64,000 bases of DNA, taken from positions 21,676 to 85,675 of the IMG/VR virus record IMGVR_UViG_3300030329_005540, one strand, 5' to 3'. Positions 34,923-43,482 of this stretch are shown piece after piece; the first letter of the stretch is position 1, and every line of letters starts with the position of its first letter. The stretch is from a virus. The position numbers and the translations under genes were made by a program. The notes beneath the pieces were generated by a model. That model ran no database searches. It was not told the DNA's origin and saw only the letters and a program-made list of their open reading frames with translations.

Positions 34923-35890
34923 ACAAAATTTAATCTTACTTTATTTAAAAAGTCCATCGTAGCTAAATATCTTTCGTCTCCCTCTAATCTCCAATTATCA
35001 TCAGTCAACTCTCCTCCGTTTTTGTCCACCATGAATTTCCATATTTGATTAAGGTGGAAGTTTTGAAAGTGGAACTGGAGACCGTATCTAATCACGTCGG
35101 CGGCGTCAGCCTGATTACCTTCGTTCCAGAGGTGTTTGGCGTATTCGCCTATCTCTTCGGCGGGGCGATAGAAATTTAATTTGTTAACCCAAAATCTAGA
35201 CTTCTCTTGCTGCCTTATTCTCACGAGCCTTCCAACGCAAGTGTATTGGTCATCGTTGTGGAAAGCTAGCATTTGATGGTTGTGCGAAATCTTAAACCCT
35301 GAGTCGCGACACTTCTGAGAAAAGTCGGTATCTTCATTATGCTTACCTTCTTCATAATCTTTTAGAGATTTCATGTTGGCGCGTTGTAAGCCTGTCGAAT
35401 ACTCAGTGTTCCACTTGCATTTTTCAAAAACGTACCTTTTCATTATCCAAGCTTGACCACCTGACATATAAAGATAAGGATCATCTTCATTCTCGTTTAG
35501 AACGCAGTGGCCGTATTTAGGACTTTGATAGCATACGTGATCCCAGAAGCGAGTACCGTCAGGGAGCCTGACTTGGGAAGTTAGGATATCGTAATCTGAT
35601 TTATAATTTAATAAATTTTTATACCAATCTGGTGATAAAATCATATCATCGTCTAAAATTACGATCTTTTCCCCTTCAGAAGCTTCGCAAGCCCGATTTC
35701 TCATCTCTCCGAGAAGACCTTTTTTGGCTGCTGATTTAGCTGAGACTAATGTATATCCCTCTCCTTTGGGGTAATCTCCAGCGATTAGAATTTCATAACT
35801 GTCAATTTGTTGGCAATGTATTGATTTTAAAACAAGGTCAGTTATTTCTTGTTTTTTGCCATTTGATACTATTACAAAAGAAAAATCCAT
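34919..35890 (-). CDS. GT2-like GT-A glycosyltransferase
   Basis: A protein of 323 residues. SFVIVSNGKKQEITDLVLKSI starts a GT-A fold, and KIVILDDDMILSPDWYKNLL near residue 95 holds the metal-binding Asp cluster. GGQAWIMKRYVFEKCKWN near 145 and HNEDTDFSQKCRDSG near 180 (E-D-x-D) are the acceptor and catalytic-base regions of GT2-like enzymes. It is the first gene of the glycan operon. Confidence 0.8.
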   Translation of the reverse strand: MDFSFVIVSNGKKQEITDLVLKSIHCQQIDSYEILIAGDYPKGEGYTLVSAKSAAKKGLLGEMRNRACEASEGEKIVILDDDMILSPDWYKNLLNYKSDYDILTSQVRLPDGTRFWDHVCYQSPKYGHCVLNENEDDPYLYMSGGQAWIMKRYVFEKCKWNTEYSTGLQRANMKSLKDYEEGKHNEDTDFSQKCRDSGFKISHNHQMLAFHNDDQYTCVGRLVRIRQQEKSRFWVNKLNFYRPAEEIGEYAKHLWNEGNQADAADVIRYGLQFHFQNFHLNQIWKFMVDKNGGELTDDNWRLEGDERYLATMDFLNKVRLNFV

Positions 35891-35902
35891 ATACAGTCAT
35901 AA

Positions 35903-35931
35903 ATTATAGACCATATATGGATATGATTCAA
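35903..35931 (-). promoter_or_regulatory. Promoter of the glycan operon with central palindrome
   Basis: TTGAAT at 35926-35931, 17 nt, TATAAT at 35903-35908, then 12 nt to the ATG. A perfect palindrome CCATATATGG (35911-35920) lies in the spacer and could be an operator. The class A AAAGC element is absent, so this operon may be controlled differently from the replication genes. Confidence 0.65.
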
Positions 35932-35932
35932 C

Positions 35933-36217
35933 TTAATTTTTAAGAGCGTCTAATTTTTCCTCCAAACGATCAAATCTATCGTTCATTCTCTCGGAGAACA
36001 TCTTGAAATCTTCTCTGCTAACGTATTTTTCGGGAAGCGAGACGACCAGATCGGTATACTTTTCTTTAATTTTGTCCACATCTTCATGGTGTTTAACCAT
36101 TAAGCCGTGGTGTTCCTCTTTAATCTCATTGATGTGGCCAATGATCATCTTAAAGACCCAACCGCCCATCAGTGTAACAACACCGACTGCAATATTGACA
36201 AGTATTTGGTAGTCCAT
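35933..36217 (-). CDS. Membrane-anchored coiled-coil protein
   Basis: A protein of 94 residues: a single N-terminal membrane segment (ILVNIAVGVVTLMGGWVFKMI) and then a charged coiled coil to the C-terminus. This layout recurs in small phage membrane proteins, including some near lysis genes, but no lysin is adjacent. A class B promoter motif ends 6 nt before its ATG. Confidence 0.7.
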   Translation of the reverse strand: MDYQILVNIAVGVVTLMGGWVFKMIIGHINEIKEEHHGLMVKHHEDVDKIKEKYTDLVVSLPEKYVSREDFKMFSERMNDRFDRLEEKLDALKN

Positions 36218-36223
36218 GTCATA

Positions 36224-36231
36224 TATTACAC
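36224..36231 (-). promoter_or_regulatory. Class B promoter motif (GTGTAATA), leftward
   Basis: GTGTAATA followed by 6 nt and ATG. It is divergent from the motif at 36265-36272, with an A/T-rich tract between them. Confidence 0.65.
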
Positions 36232-36264
36232 ATAAACTATCTGTACTTTTTTAAAAAAATAAAA

Positions 36265-36272
36265 GTGTAATT
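36265..36272 (+). promoter_or_regulatory. Class B promoter motif (GTGTAATT), rightward
   Basis: GTGTAATT followed by 6 nt and ATG. The block through ATGCAT is almost the same as the one at 48547-48566. Confidence 0.65.
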
Positions 36273-36278
36273 AATTAC

Positions 36279-36521
36279 ATGCATTTTTACGCATGTCCAT
36301 ATTGCTGGCCGAAGCAACGCGGTAGAGAAGGTAAGCTGATTGTGGTAAAATCAGCAGGGGTTCCTTGCGACCATAAGGGGGGCTTTTTTGATAAGGAAAA
36401 AGATTGCAGGGCTGAAAACTACAAGTGTAAAGAGGTAATGCACTGCACTTACTGCTCTACCGAGTTCAAAATAACTGAGGAGTTTCTATCTCAGCAAAAA
36501 AGAAAAATTAAAGACGGCTAA
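36279..36521 (+). CDS. Small zinc-finger protein
   Basis: A protein of 80 residues with three Cys clusters (ACPYC, CDHKG, then MHCTYCSTEF) that should bind one or two zinc ions; the last resembles a treble-clef or ribbon. A class B motif ends 6 nt before the ATG. It converges on the ribonucleotide reductase gene with a 4-bp overlap. Possible nucleic-acid or protein binding; family unknown. Confidence 0.65.
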   Translation: MHFYACPYCWPKQRGREGKLIVVKSAGVPCDHKGGFFDKEKDCRAENYKCKEVMHCTYCSTEFKITEEFLSQQKRKIKDG

Positions 36522-37540
36522 AAATCTTCTTCTAACACTCCAGAATTCTGATAGTCTTTCACCTTCCTTTCAAAGAAATTGGTCATCGCTCCCGTATCAA
36601 CAACTTCGGAAAGCCAAGGAAATGGATTCTGATCACTGTCAAAACGGAAGTCGATGCCAATTCCTTCAAGGCGTCTATTGCCGATGTATTGCATATAGTC
36701 TACAAACATTTCGGCGTTCAGTCCCAAGATACCCCTTGGAAGAACATCTGAAGCGTACTGAACTTCAAGTTCTACTGCTTTTTTGATGTGCTCTACTGTT
36801 TCAGCCTCGAATTTTTTTGTCCACACCGATGGATACTGTTCTTTAATTGTGTTGATTAAATACGTGCCAAACTGAATATGGAGGCTTTCATCTCTCAATG
36901 TGTATCTAATTTGATCTGAAAGTCCGGGGAGTTTGTTTTGACGACCTAACGCAAGCAGCATCGCAAACCCACTAAAGAAAAACGTTCCTTCGCAGACAAT
37001 ATAGTATGTGATTAAGTTCCTTAAGAATTCTCTTTTACCCTCGATTGTTTTAGTTGAGAATCCTTGCCTATTTACATCAGAGGTAATTTCCATCAGGAAA
37101 TCATCCTTCGCCTTGATAGAAGGAATATTTATATACGCCTCATATACTTCTCCGACTTTCAAAGAGTAAGAATCGCAGCAAGTTACCACTGTCCAGTTAT
37201 GAAGAGACTCCTCGTAAGCTTGGCGTAAAATGTATTGGCGACATTCTGGATCAGTCACCCATTTAGCAACAGTGAGTAAAAGGTTGTTACCTACTAAGGA
37301 TTCGCTACCCGCGAAAAAACCGAGACACCTTTTAACTAAAAGTTTTTCGTCTACGGACAGCGTGTCTCCTTTCCATTGGTCTATGTCATCGGTCATGTTT
37401 ATCTCTGAAGGGCTCCAGTTATTAGCTACGCCCTTTAGAAACAAATCCCAAACGAATTCGTGTTTGTGTGGCAGGATTTGATTCACTCCTGCGATTTCTT
37501 CTCCTAAGATTAATCCTTCTTTATTCATAGTTCCCTCCAC
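36518..37540 (-). CDS. nrdB: Class I ribonucleotide reductase beta subunit, R2c-like
   Basis: A protein of 340 residues, or 336 from an internal ATG. It is a ferritin-like R2 with metal ligands visible: FFAGSESLVGNN (E80), YEESLHNW (E111, H114), and RDESLHIQFG near 220 (E, H). Two features point to subclass Ic: the first ligand is Glu instead of Asp, and the position of the radical Tyr (H+4) is Val118. Such R2c proteins, as in Chlamydia, use a Mn/Fe centre instead of a tyrosyl radical. It follows the alpha subunit by three bases. Confidence 0.93.
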   Translation of the reverse strand: MEGTMNKEGLILGEEIAGVNQILPHKHEFVWDLFLKGVANNWSPSEINMTDDIDQWKGDTLSVDEKLLVKRCLGFFAGSESLVGNNLLLTVAKWVTDPECRQYILRQAYEESLHNWTVVTCCDSYSLKVGEVYEAYINIPSIKAKDDFLMEITSDVNRQGFSTKTIEGKREFLRNLITYYIVCEGTFFFSGFAMLLALGRQNKLPGLSDQIRYTLRDESLHIQFGTYLINTIKEQYPSVWTKKFEAETVEHIKKAVELEVQYASDVLPRGILGLNAEMFVDYMQYIGNRRLEGIGIDFRFDSDQNPFPWLSEVVDTGAMTNFFERKVKDYQNSGVLEEDF

Positions 37541-37543
37541 CCA

Positions 37544-40018
37544 TTATTGGCAACTTTCACATGTTGGGTCTAAGATACTGCAAGCTGTTGAAGCAGAAAG
37601 AGTATCATTAGAATCACTTGAGTTAATATCACCACTGTCACTAGCAGCTTCAGTTTGTGTAGATTTTTCGATTTCACTCGCGCTCTTATTTCTGAGGTAA
37701 TACGTGCTCTTTAGCCCTCTGTCTCTAGCATGCATGTAAAGATCGTTTAAATATTTTAAGGAACTTTTATTATTAAAAAGATTTAAAGATTGCCCCATGT
37801 CGATCCATTTTTGTCGTGCAGCAGCGCAGTCGATAAGTAGGAACTGGTCATGGTCAAACGCGGTTTTATACCTATTTTTAATTTCTGGTGGCAAATCACC
37901 GTTTAACCGCAGGACATCTCCATTGACGGCTTTGATCATGTCTACTAGTCGTTGATCCCAAATACCCATCTCCTTGCACTCTTTGACAAACCATTCGTTT
38001 GTGATCATGAGGTTTCCGGATTTATTTTCATATACGAATAGAACTGAAAAATCTGGCTCCACGCTTGGACTACATCCTTGAATATAAGAAATTGTGGCGG
38101 TGGGAGCAATAGCCATAGTATTGCTATTTCTCATGCCGTGAGACTTGATATGACTCCTCAACTCTTTCCAATCAACTTCTTTGCAATACTTTTTACCTCT
38201 GTGGATAATTGGTTTTTGCCCTAAGTATTCCATCAGATTTTTGTAAGTGTCTATTGGCAGTACGCCCTTATCCCATAGAGAATCCTCGAAGGAAGAGTAA
38301 CTGCCTCTCTCTTTAGAAAGCTTGGAGGAATTAAGCAAACAGTGGTAAGAAATGAACTCGTATAATTCATCTGAAAATTTAACTGTTTCCTCATCGGAAA
38401 AGCCGAGCTTGTAGCTGTGAAACACGTCAGCGAGCCCCATAACTCCTGCACCCACGGGCCGATGAGTTAAGTTGGCTTGGCGAGCTTCTTGAGTTGGATA
38501 AAAATTAAGGTCAATAACATTATCCAGCATTCTCATTTGCGTGGCGATTGTTTTAGCTAGAAGTTTAAAATCGAGCTTTCCATTTACTTTCAAATGTTCT
38601 TTGAGATTAACTGAGCTTAAATTACATACTGCGGTTTCTCCAACCTCAGTTTTTTGACCATGCTCGTATTTCGATGAGCGAGTGTGCAGGAAAATTTCCG
38701 TGCATAGATTAGAGCTATTGATTATCCCTACGTGAGAATTAGAATACCTCAAGTTGGCATTATCTTTAAAAGTCATCCAAGGATGCCCTGTTTCAAATAA
38801 CACTCGAAGCATCTTCTTCCATAGTTCTTTGGCTTTTATGATTTTGAAATTAGTGATTTCTCCCTTATCCGCCATCTTGCAATAAGCGGAATACCTCTTG
38901 TCGAACTCGTCACCCCAATGATTATGGAGATCAACATCGCTTGGGGAAAATAAATACCAATCTTGATCATCTCTCACTTTCCGTAGGAAAAGATCGGGTA
39001 GCCAGTTTGCTGTGTTTATATCGTGACAGCGACGACGTTCATCGCCAGTGTTTTTCTTTAAGTCTAAAAAATCTTCAATGTCAAGATGCCAAGGTTCGAG
39101 GTAAGCGCATCCTGCTCCGGGGCGCTTGCCGCCTTGGTTTACAGCTACTAATAAATCGTTAAAAATTTTCAACCAAGGCACGAGGCCGCTTGAAGTACCA
39201 TTCGTGCCTTTGATATGTGAGCCAGCCGATCTAAAGTTCGTAACATCAAAACCTAAACCTCCTGCATATTTCGACTTGCGAGCCTCTTGCCAAGCTCCTT
39301 CAAAAATTCCATCAATGGAATCCTCAAATGTATTTAAGTAACATGAACTAAGTTGACTCCTAACGCTGCCACTGTTGAACAGCGTTGGCGTGGAGCAGCA
39401 CATTCTGAAAGAGGAAAGAACTTCGTAAAATTCAATCGCTTTTTGTTCTCTGTTCTCTTCATTCAGGGCTAGCCCCATTGCTACGCGCATCCAAAAAGAT
39501 TGAGGAGATTCTAATCTACGCCCATCGCTATGATGAAAGTAACGATCATATAGAATTTGTAATCCAAGATATTTGAATTTAAAATCTCTTTCTAGTTTGA
39601 GCGCTTCGGATAATTTTTTGAGATCGTACTTTAAAAGGTCTTCGTTTAAAATGTTTTTATCTACAAGAAGTTTTACGTTCTTGATAAAAGACAATCTGTA
39701 TTGATGATCGAATGCGTCTTTGTCTACGCTGCTTCCAAAAACCTCTTTGTGAATATTTCCTAAAAGTAATTTCGCCGCGACGTGAGAGTAATTTGGTTCT
39801 TTGTCGATCTTGGTTCGCGCCGACATGATCAGAGCTTTGTCGATTTCCACGGTGGTAATCTTTTCGTAAAGCTGAACGTTGGCATCCAGAACCACTTCAC
39901 TAGCGGAGACATCTTCTAGGTCAGCACATGCTCGCTCAACACATAAATTAATTTTGTTGATATCGAGTTTTTGAAGCCTACCATTCCTTTTCTTAACGTG
40001 TGCGACCTTAGTATTCAT
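37544..40018 (-). CDS. nrdA: Class I ribonucleotide reductase alpha subunit
   Basis: A protein of 824 residues. An N-terminal ATP-cone (VKKRNGRLQKLDINKINLCVERAC) allows allosteric activity control. Catalytic regions: CCSTPTLFNSGSVRSQLSSCYL near residue 207 (redox Cys), NSSNLCTEIFLH near 427 (N-x-C-x-E active-site motif), and SYIQGCSPSVEPDFS near 644. The C-terminal CESCQ is the swinging redox pair that is reduced by thioredoxin or glutaredoxin. It makes dNDPs for phage DNA. Confidence 0.97.
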   Translation of the reverse strand: MNTKVAHVKKRNGRLQKLDINKINLCVERACADLEDVSASEVVLDANVQLYEKITTVEIDKALIMSARTKIDKEPNYSHVAAKLLLGNIHKEVFGSSVDKDAFDHQYRLSFIKNVKLLVDKNILNEDLLKYDLKKLSEALKLERDFKFKYLGLQILYDRYFHHSDGRRLESPQSFWMRVAMGLALNEENREQKAIEFYEVLSSFRMCCSTPTLFNSGSVRSQLSSCYLNTFEDSIDGIFEGAWQEARKSKYAGGLGFDVTNFRSAGSHIKGTNGTSSGLVPWLKIFNDLLVAVNQGGKRPGAGCAYLEPWHLDIEDFLDLKKNTGDERRRCHDINTANWLPDLFLRKVRDDQDWYLFSPSDVDLHNHWGDEFDKRYSAYCKMADKGEITNFKIIKAKELWKKMLRVLFETGHPWMTFKDNANLRYSNSHVGIINSSNLCTEIFLHTRSSKYEHGQKTEVGETAVCNLSSVNLKEHLKVNGKLDFKLLAKTIATQMRMLDNVIDLNFYPTQEARQANLTHRPVGAGVMGLADVFHSYKLGFSDEETVKFSDELYEFISYHCLLNSSKLSKERGSYSSFEDSLWDKGVLPIDTYKNLMEYLGQKPIIHRGKKYCKEVDWKELRSHIKSHGMRNSNTMAIAPTATISYIQGCSPSVEPDFSVLFVYENKSGNLMITNEWFVKECKEMGIWDQRLVDMIKAVNGDVLRLNGDLPPEIKNRYKTAFDHDQFLLIDCAAARQKWIDMGQSLNLFNNKSSLKYLNDLYMHARDRGLKSTYYLRNKSASEIEKSTQTEAASDSGDINSSDSNDTLSASTACSILDPTCESCQ

Positions 40019-40087
40019 TGACTTTGTAAGACAATATTACATCAAACTTTGGCCTACGGAAAGAAAAAAATGTTATAAACGAAAAAA

Positions 40088-40435
40088 TTATCGTTTCGGA
40101 TCGTCTTGATGCTTCATACCGTTTCTTTTTTCGCTATATTTTTTGAAAAAGTCTTTTTTAAGTGGATCGTGACCCATTTCTTTTTTTCTTTTTTCACTCG
40201 CAGCGGCAGACTCATCCCATAGCTGACCCATCGTCATACCCTTGTCTCTAGTTTTTTCAACAAAGTCTCTTGGTGAAAAAGCGTCCATCTTACCGTCAAC
40301 CACGGCGGCGGGGGAAGTAAAAATTCTATTCCATTTAACTCCGCAGTCATCGACGTAAACGTGTTCGTCGGTCATTCTCTGAAGAACTTCTTGAACCTCT
40401 TGGGTTTCTGGGTGTTGATATAAATAAAAAGGCAT
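40088..40435 (-). CDS. Conserved phage protein with FmdB-like start
   Basis: A protein of 115 residues. MPFYLYQHPETQEVQEVLQ followed by CGVKWNRIFTSPAAVVDGK resembles the small FmdB-type zinc-ribbon proteins found in many marine phages, but only one Cys remains of the zinc site. The rest is charged and helical. Function unknown. It follows a glycosyltransferase-like gene with one shared base. Confidence 0.55.
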   Translation of the reverse strand: MPFYLYQHPETQEVQEVLQRMTDEHVYVDDCGVKWNRIFTSPAAVVDGKMDAFSPRDFVEKTRDKGMTMGQLWDESAAASEKRKKEMGHDPLKKDFFKKYSEKRNGMKHQDDPKR

Positions 40436-41466
40436 TATAAAAAATAAGTTTTATATTCTATTGTCTCGAATGATAGTTCTCTAACTCTATCTATGGCGGA
40501 GGCTTGATCAAAAAAGCAATACTCTTCCATATACCAATACAAAAATTTTCTGTTAGATTCTCTGTTATACCATGATAAGTCTACGGCTCGATTAATTTCA
40601 ACTAATTTTCTTAAATCGTAAGTTACCCAATGGTACTCTGGGTGGCAAAATGAAATAATCGGCTTGTCATACATCATCGCCTCGAAGCCCGCGCCAGAAT
40701 TGCCGACAACCACACATTTACAATGAGGTAGGAAAGCATGAATAGAAGTAAAATCATCATAGACAATAACATTATTTGATATAGATTGTATTCTTTGTTT
40801 TAGCGGAGTTTTAATATCTGGGTTGTTCTTCTTGTGCATTGGCCCATTTGTATATGGGTGTAGTTTAACAATTATTTTATCCGTGGTAACTTTGGATAAC
40901 TCTTCGACCACCGCACACAGCTTGTCGAAATATCCACCAAAGTCTTGCCTTGTAACTACTGAATCTCCACTACATTGCCCAACAACTAAGTAAAAATTAC
41001 GATGAGGGATATCTCCCTCGTGAAAATGTTTAGCTCCCCACTTGGAAGAAAGGTTCTCCTTCCAGTGCTTTACTTTAGTGTTAAAAAAATGATCCACGTT
41101 TACAGCAGGAACGTTTTCGTAGTCTGGTCGGTCATAAGTTATCGAAGAAAACGAACCGTATCCTAACTCATCCAAAGTAGATTGGTTTAAGTCGGGTACT
41201 GTAGGCTTGAAGAACCATCGAGTTTCAACTTCGGGAGAGAAATCTTCTCTTAAAGATTCATAATAATCACAATGATTATAGATAGCTACATCGTATTTTA
41301 TTTCCGTGGAGTGAAGGCGTGTCCCATCGAAGTGGTTTTTGAAGTCTGAGTGCTTATAGGTTTCATAACCAACCTCTTCGAGAGCGTTGGCGATCCATTG
41401 CATCCTTACTAGCCAATCCGTATCGAAATCATCATATCGGTAAGGGCATATTAATGCACGTTTCAT
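40435..41466 (-). CDS. Capsule-type GT-B glycosyltransferase-like protein
   Basis: A protein of 343 residues. The C-terminal half has the order of capsular polysaccharide synthesis proteins: KIIVKLHPYTNGPMHK near residue 202, VIVYDDFTSIHAFLPHCKCVVVGNSGAGFEAMMYDKP near 240-275 (here described as a D-D-F-x-S-I, then V-V-G-N-S motif), and PIISFCHPEYHW. The N-terminus looks like a degenerate Rossmann domain. Likely a Kdo/CDP-sugar type transferase; the substrate is unknown. Confidence 0.6.
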   Translation of the reverse strand: MKRALICPYRYDDFDTDWLVRMQWIANALEEVGYETYKHSDFKNHFDGTRLHSTEIKYDVAIYNHCDYYESLREDFSPEVETRWFFKPTVPDLNQSTLDELGYGSFSSITYDRPDYENVPAVNVDHFFNTKVKHWKENLSSKWGAKHFHEGDIPHRNFYLVVGQCSGDSVVTRQDFGGYFDKLCAVVEELSKVTTDKIIVKLHPYTNGPMHKKNNPDIKTPLKQRIQSISNNVIVYDDFTSIHAFLPHCKCVVVGNSGAGFEAMMYDKPIISFCHPEYHWVTYDLRKLVEINRAVDLSWYNRESNRKFLYWYMEEYCFFDQASAIDRVRELSFETIEYKTYFL

Positions 41467-42551
41467 TTAAGGCTTTCTAAGTGCTCTAGAATTTTATCGA
41501 GTGTCTTAGAGTAGCTGAATTCATTACCTGTTTCGATTCCTTTTTGATTTACTGGATCATCCTTGACTCGTTGAATCGCTTTTTCGCAAGCCTCTAAGAA
41601 GTCTTCGTCTTTAAAGTCGAAAATATTCCCTTGATTAAACGGCGCTCCTTGTTGAAAAAATCTTCCATCAACAGCAGGAATTTTGCCGTTTGGTTTAACT
41701 AACACGGAGTTGTCCGCGTTTGCCCAAGACTTATAACCGTTGCAATCTAAAATAACCGAGTGCTTACCCAAGCAAACGGATTGGAACTCTGGGAGACCCC
41801 ATCCTTCGCCGCCAGACATTCCTATTACAATGTTTCCAGCGTTTAGATAATCATTGTACAACTCGTTTTGAGGCATGTAGCTCAATAAATTAATATTAAA
41901 ATACCGGCGACCATCTAGGGCTTGGTTGATTATAGAGGAGTTTTCCTCGGGGCTTAGGAAGTGGTTGTAAAGAGAGCAGTTTAAAAAGTATTCTTTCTTG
42001 TCTCCGTATTTTTCAGCCCAAAGTTTTAAAATTCTATGATGATGCTTTCTCTTCTCGAATTTACCAACTAAATTAAATGTAATTCTTCCGTCGTTAAAAT
42101 ATTTTTTATTAGTGGGGTAAAAGTTGTGAGTGTCAAACCCTACGGGAAGATATTCTGTTTCAGCACCGTTTTGATTAAAAACGTCACAAGCATATTGAGA
42201 CGAGAATAATGTTTTGGCGTTATTCTTTGCGATGTTTACTTCGTAAGGAGTAGGAGAATCTAGCTCATAGTAAGTTAAGAGAACCTGCTTTTCGCTGTAT
42301 GATTCAAGAGAACCGTTTAGATGCCACAGTTTAAAGATGGGGTTTTTTCTATTGTGATCTTTGGCGGCTTTCTCTAAGCAGCCTTTGAGCCATTTTTCGA
42401 ATTCGGGATCAGACTTTTGAGCCGATGGATCGACATCCCCTACGGGGAAAAGACAGGGCTCCAATCCCCTTCGGTATGCCTCTCGCAAAATCGCGAGAGA
42501 CAATTGACCGAAGGAGACGGAGTTGACAGGTAAGTGAAAAGCTAATTGCAT
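41463..42551 (-). CDS. GT-B glycosyltransferase, GT4-like
   Basis: A protein of 362 residues. Domain order: an N-terminal Rossmann domain, TEYLPVGFDTHNFYP at the hinge near residue 132, ITFNLVGKFEKRKHHHRILKLW near 155 starting the C-domain, and GMSGGEGWGLPEFQSVCLGKH near 244 with the donor-binding E-x7 loop. It is typical of phage-encoded GT4-like enzymes that modify DNA or virion proteins. It overlaps the following gene by 4 nt. Confidence 0.8.
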   Translation of the reverse strand: MQLAFHLPVNSVSFGQLSLAILREAYRRGLEPCLFPVGDVDPSAQKSDPEFEKWLKGCLEKAAKDHNRKNPIFKLWHLNGSLESYSEKQVLLTYYELDSPTPYEVNIAKNNAKTLFSSQYACDVFNQNGAETEYLPVGFDTHNFYPTNKKYFNDGRITFNLVGKFEKRKHHHRILKLWAEKYGDKKEYFLNCSLYNHFLSPEENSSIINQALDGRRYFNINLLSYMPQNELYNDYLNAGNIVIGMSGGEGWGLPEFQSVCLGKHSVILDCNGYKSWANADNSVLVKPNGKIPAVDGRFFQQGAPFNQGNIFDFKDEDFLEACEKAIQRVKDDPVNQKGIETGNEFSYSKTLDKILEHLESLK

Positions 42552-42555
42552 GTTA

Positions 42556-42843
42556 TTACATTAGCTCTTCAGATACCTCACTAGGGCTAGGATCGGCGTT
42601 GGAGACCGCTGCTTTCGCGGTATCCGCATTAAGAGGCTTGGATTTATACACCCTGTAATCGGGGTGATTATCAGACGTTTTACTCTTATTGGTAAAAACG
42701 ACTACTTTTCCTAGTCCCTCAACGTGGCCAGCCAAATAGGTCTGACCACCGTTCTGAGCCTTCCGCTTCCAGAATGCGCCAACTTCTTCGTTGTCGAATT
42801 TCTTTTGCGGATTACTTGTGGTTTTCGTTTCGGTATCACTCAT
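42556..42843 (-). CDS. DUF736-like small protein
   Basis: A protein of 95 residues. The middle block VGAFWKRKAQNGGQTYLAGHVEG, then KVVVFTNKS and HPDYRVYKSK, fits the DUF736 pattern of small plasmid and phage proteins. Polar, flexible ends. A class A promoter precedes it, and the two glycosyltransferase genes follow. Function unknown. Confidence 0.7.
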   Translation of the reverse strand: MSDTETKTTSNPQKKFDNEEVGAFWKRKAQNGGQTYLAGHVEGLGKVVVFTNKSKTSDNHPDYRVYKSKPLNADTAKAAVSNADPSPSEVSEELM

Positions 42844-42853
42844 AACAATAACT

Positions 42854-42882
42854 ACTATAAACTACGCTTTAAGGTTTGTCAA
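42854..42882 (-). promoter_or_regulatory. Class A promoter for 42556-42843
   Basis: TTGACA at 42877-42882, 6 nt, AAAGC at 42866-42870, 6 nt, TATAGT at 42854-42859, then 10 nt to the ATG. It overlaps the stop codon of the sigma-factor gene. Confidence 0.8.
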
Positions 42883-43482
42883 CTAAATTAATTCAGAAAA
42901 TTGTTTTGATTTAAATTTTGTTTCTAGCATTCTGCGACCCTTTTCGTGTAGGTTGATTGCTGTCTGCGTGCTAACCTTAATTTCTTTTCCTATCTTTTGC
43001 CAAGTCTTTTTTTGCTTAGAGTCAGCAAAATATCGCAGCATAAAAACTTTCTTTATTCTTACGTCTTTCATTTGATCGAGCAGGTTGATAACGTACTCTC
43101 TAAGCTCGTCATTTTTACCGCTCTCGTCTTCTTCGGCTTCGGCCTCTCTATGATAATTAAGCTTGTCGTCTTCCATGCACACATACTTCTTCTCGCCGTT
43201 GATTAAATTAAGGCAGTAGTATCTTGTGAAATTGCCAAGCCAAGTAGAAAATTTAACCTTCTTATCTGGATCAAATTTTAAAATGGATTTATAAATAATG
43301 AAGTCTTTTTCGTTTTTTATATCGTCGTAGGAAATACCATTTGCTGCTAAAGAGGAATGGTATCTTTTGTAGATAGTAAAGCAGAGAGGGGTATGCCTTT
43401 CGATTAGCGCTTTAAGGCTTTCTTCGCAGGATTTTTTCTTTACTTTCTTTATTAAATCTATGTCGTCTTGTTTCCCAACCAC
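42883..43482 (-). CDS. Phage sigma-70-family factor
   Basis: A protein of 199 residues. Region 2-like: LFDYK-type segment is replaced by FIIYKSILKFDPDKKVKFSTWLGNFTRYYCLNLI near residue 62 (region 2.1-2.4 pattern with F-S-T-W-L). Region 4-like: the helix-turn-helix KTWQKIGKEIKVSTQTAINLHEKGRRMLE near residue 158. An acidic linker separates the two. It should redirect host RNA polymerase to a phage promoter class, possibly one of the two motifs described here (inference). Confidence 0.85.
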   Translation of the reverse strand: MVGKQDDIDLIKKVKKKSCEESLKALIERHTPLCFTIYKRYHSSLAANGISYDDIKNEKDFIIYKSILKFDPDKKVKFSTWLGNFTRYYCLNLINGEKKYVCMEDDKLNYHREAEAEEDESGKNDELREYVINLLDQMKDVRIKKVFMLRYFADSKQKKTWQKIGKEIKVSTQTAINLHEKGRRMLETKFKSKQFSELI

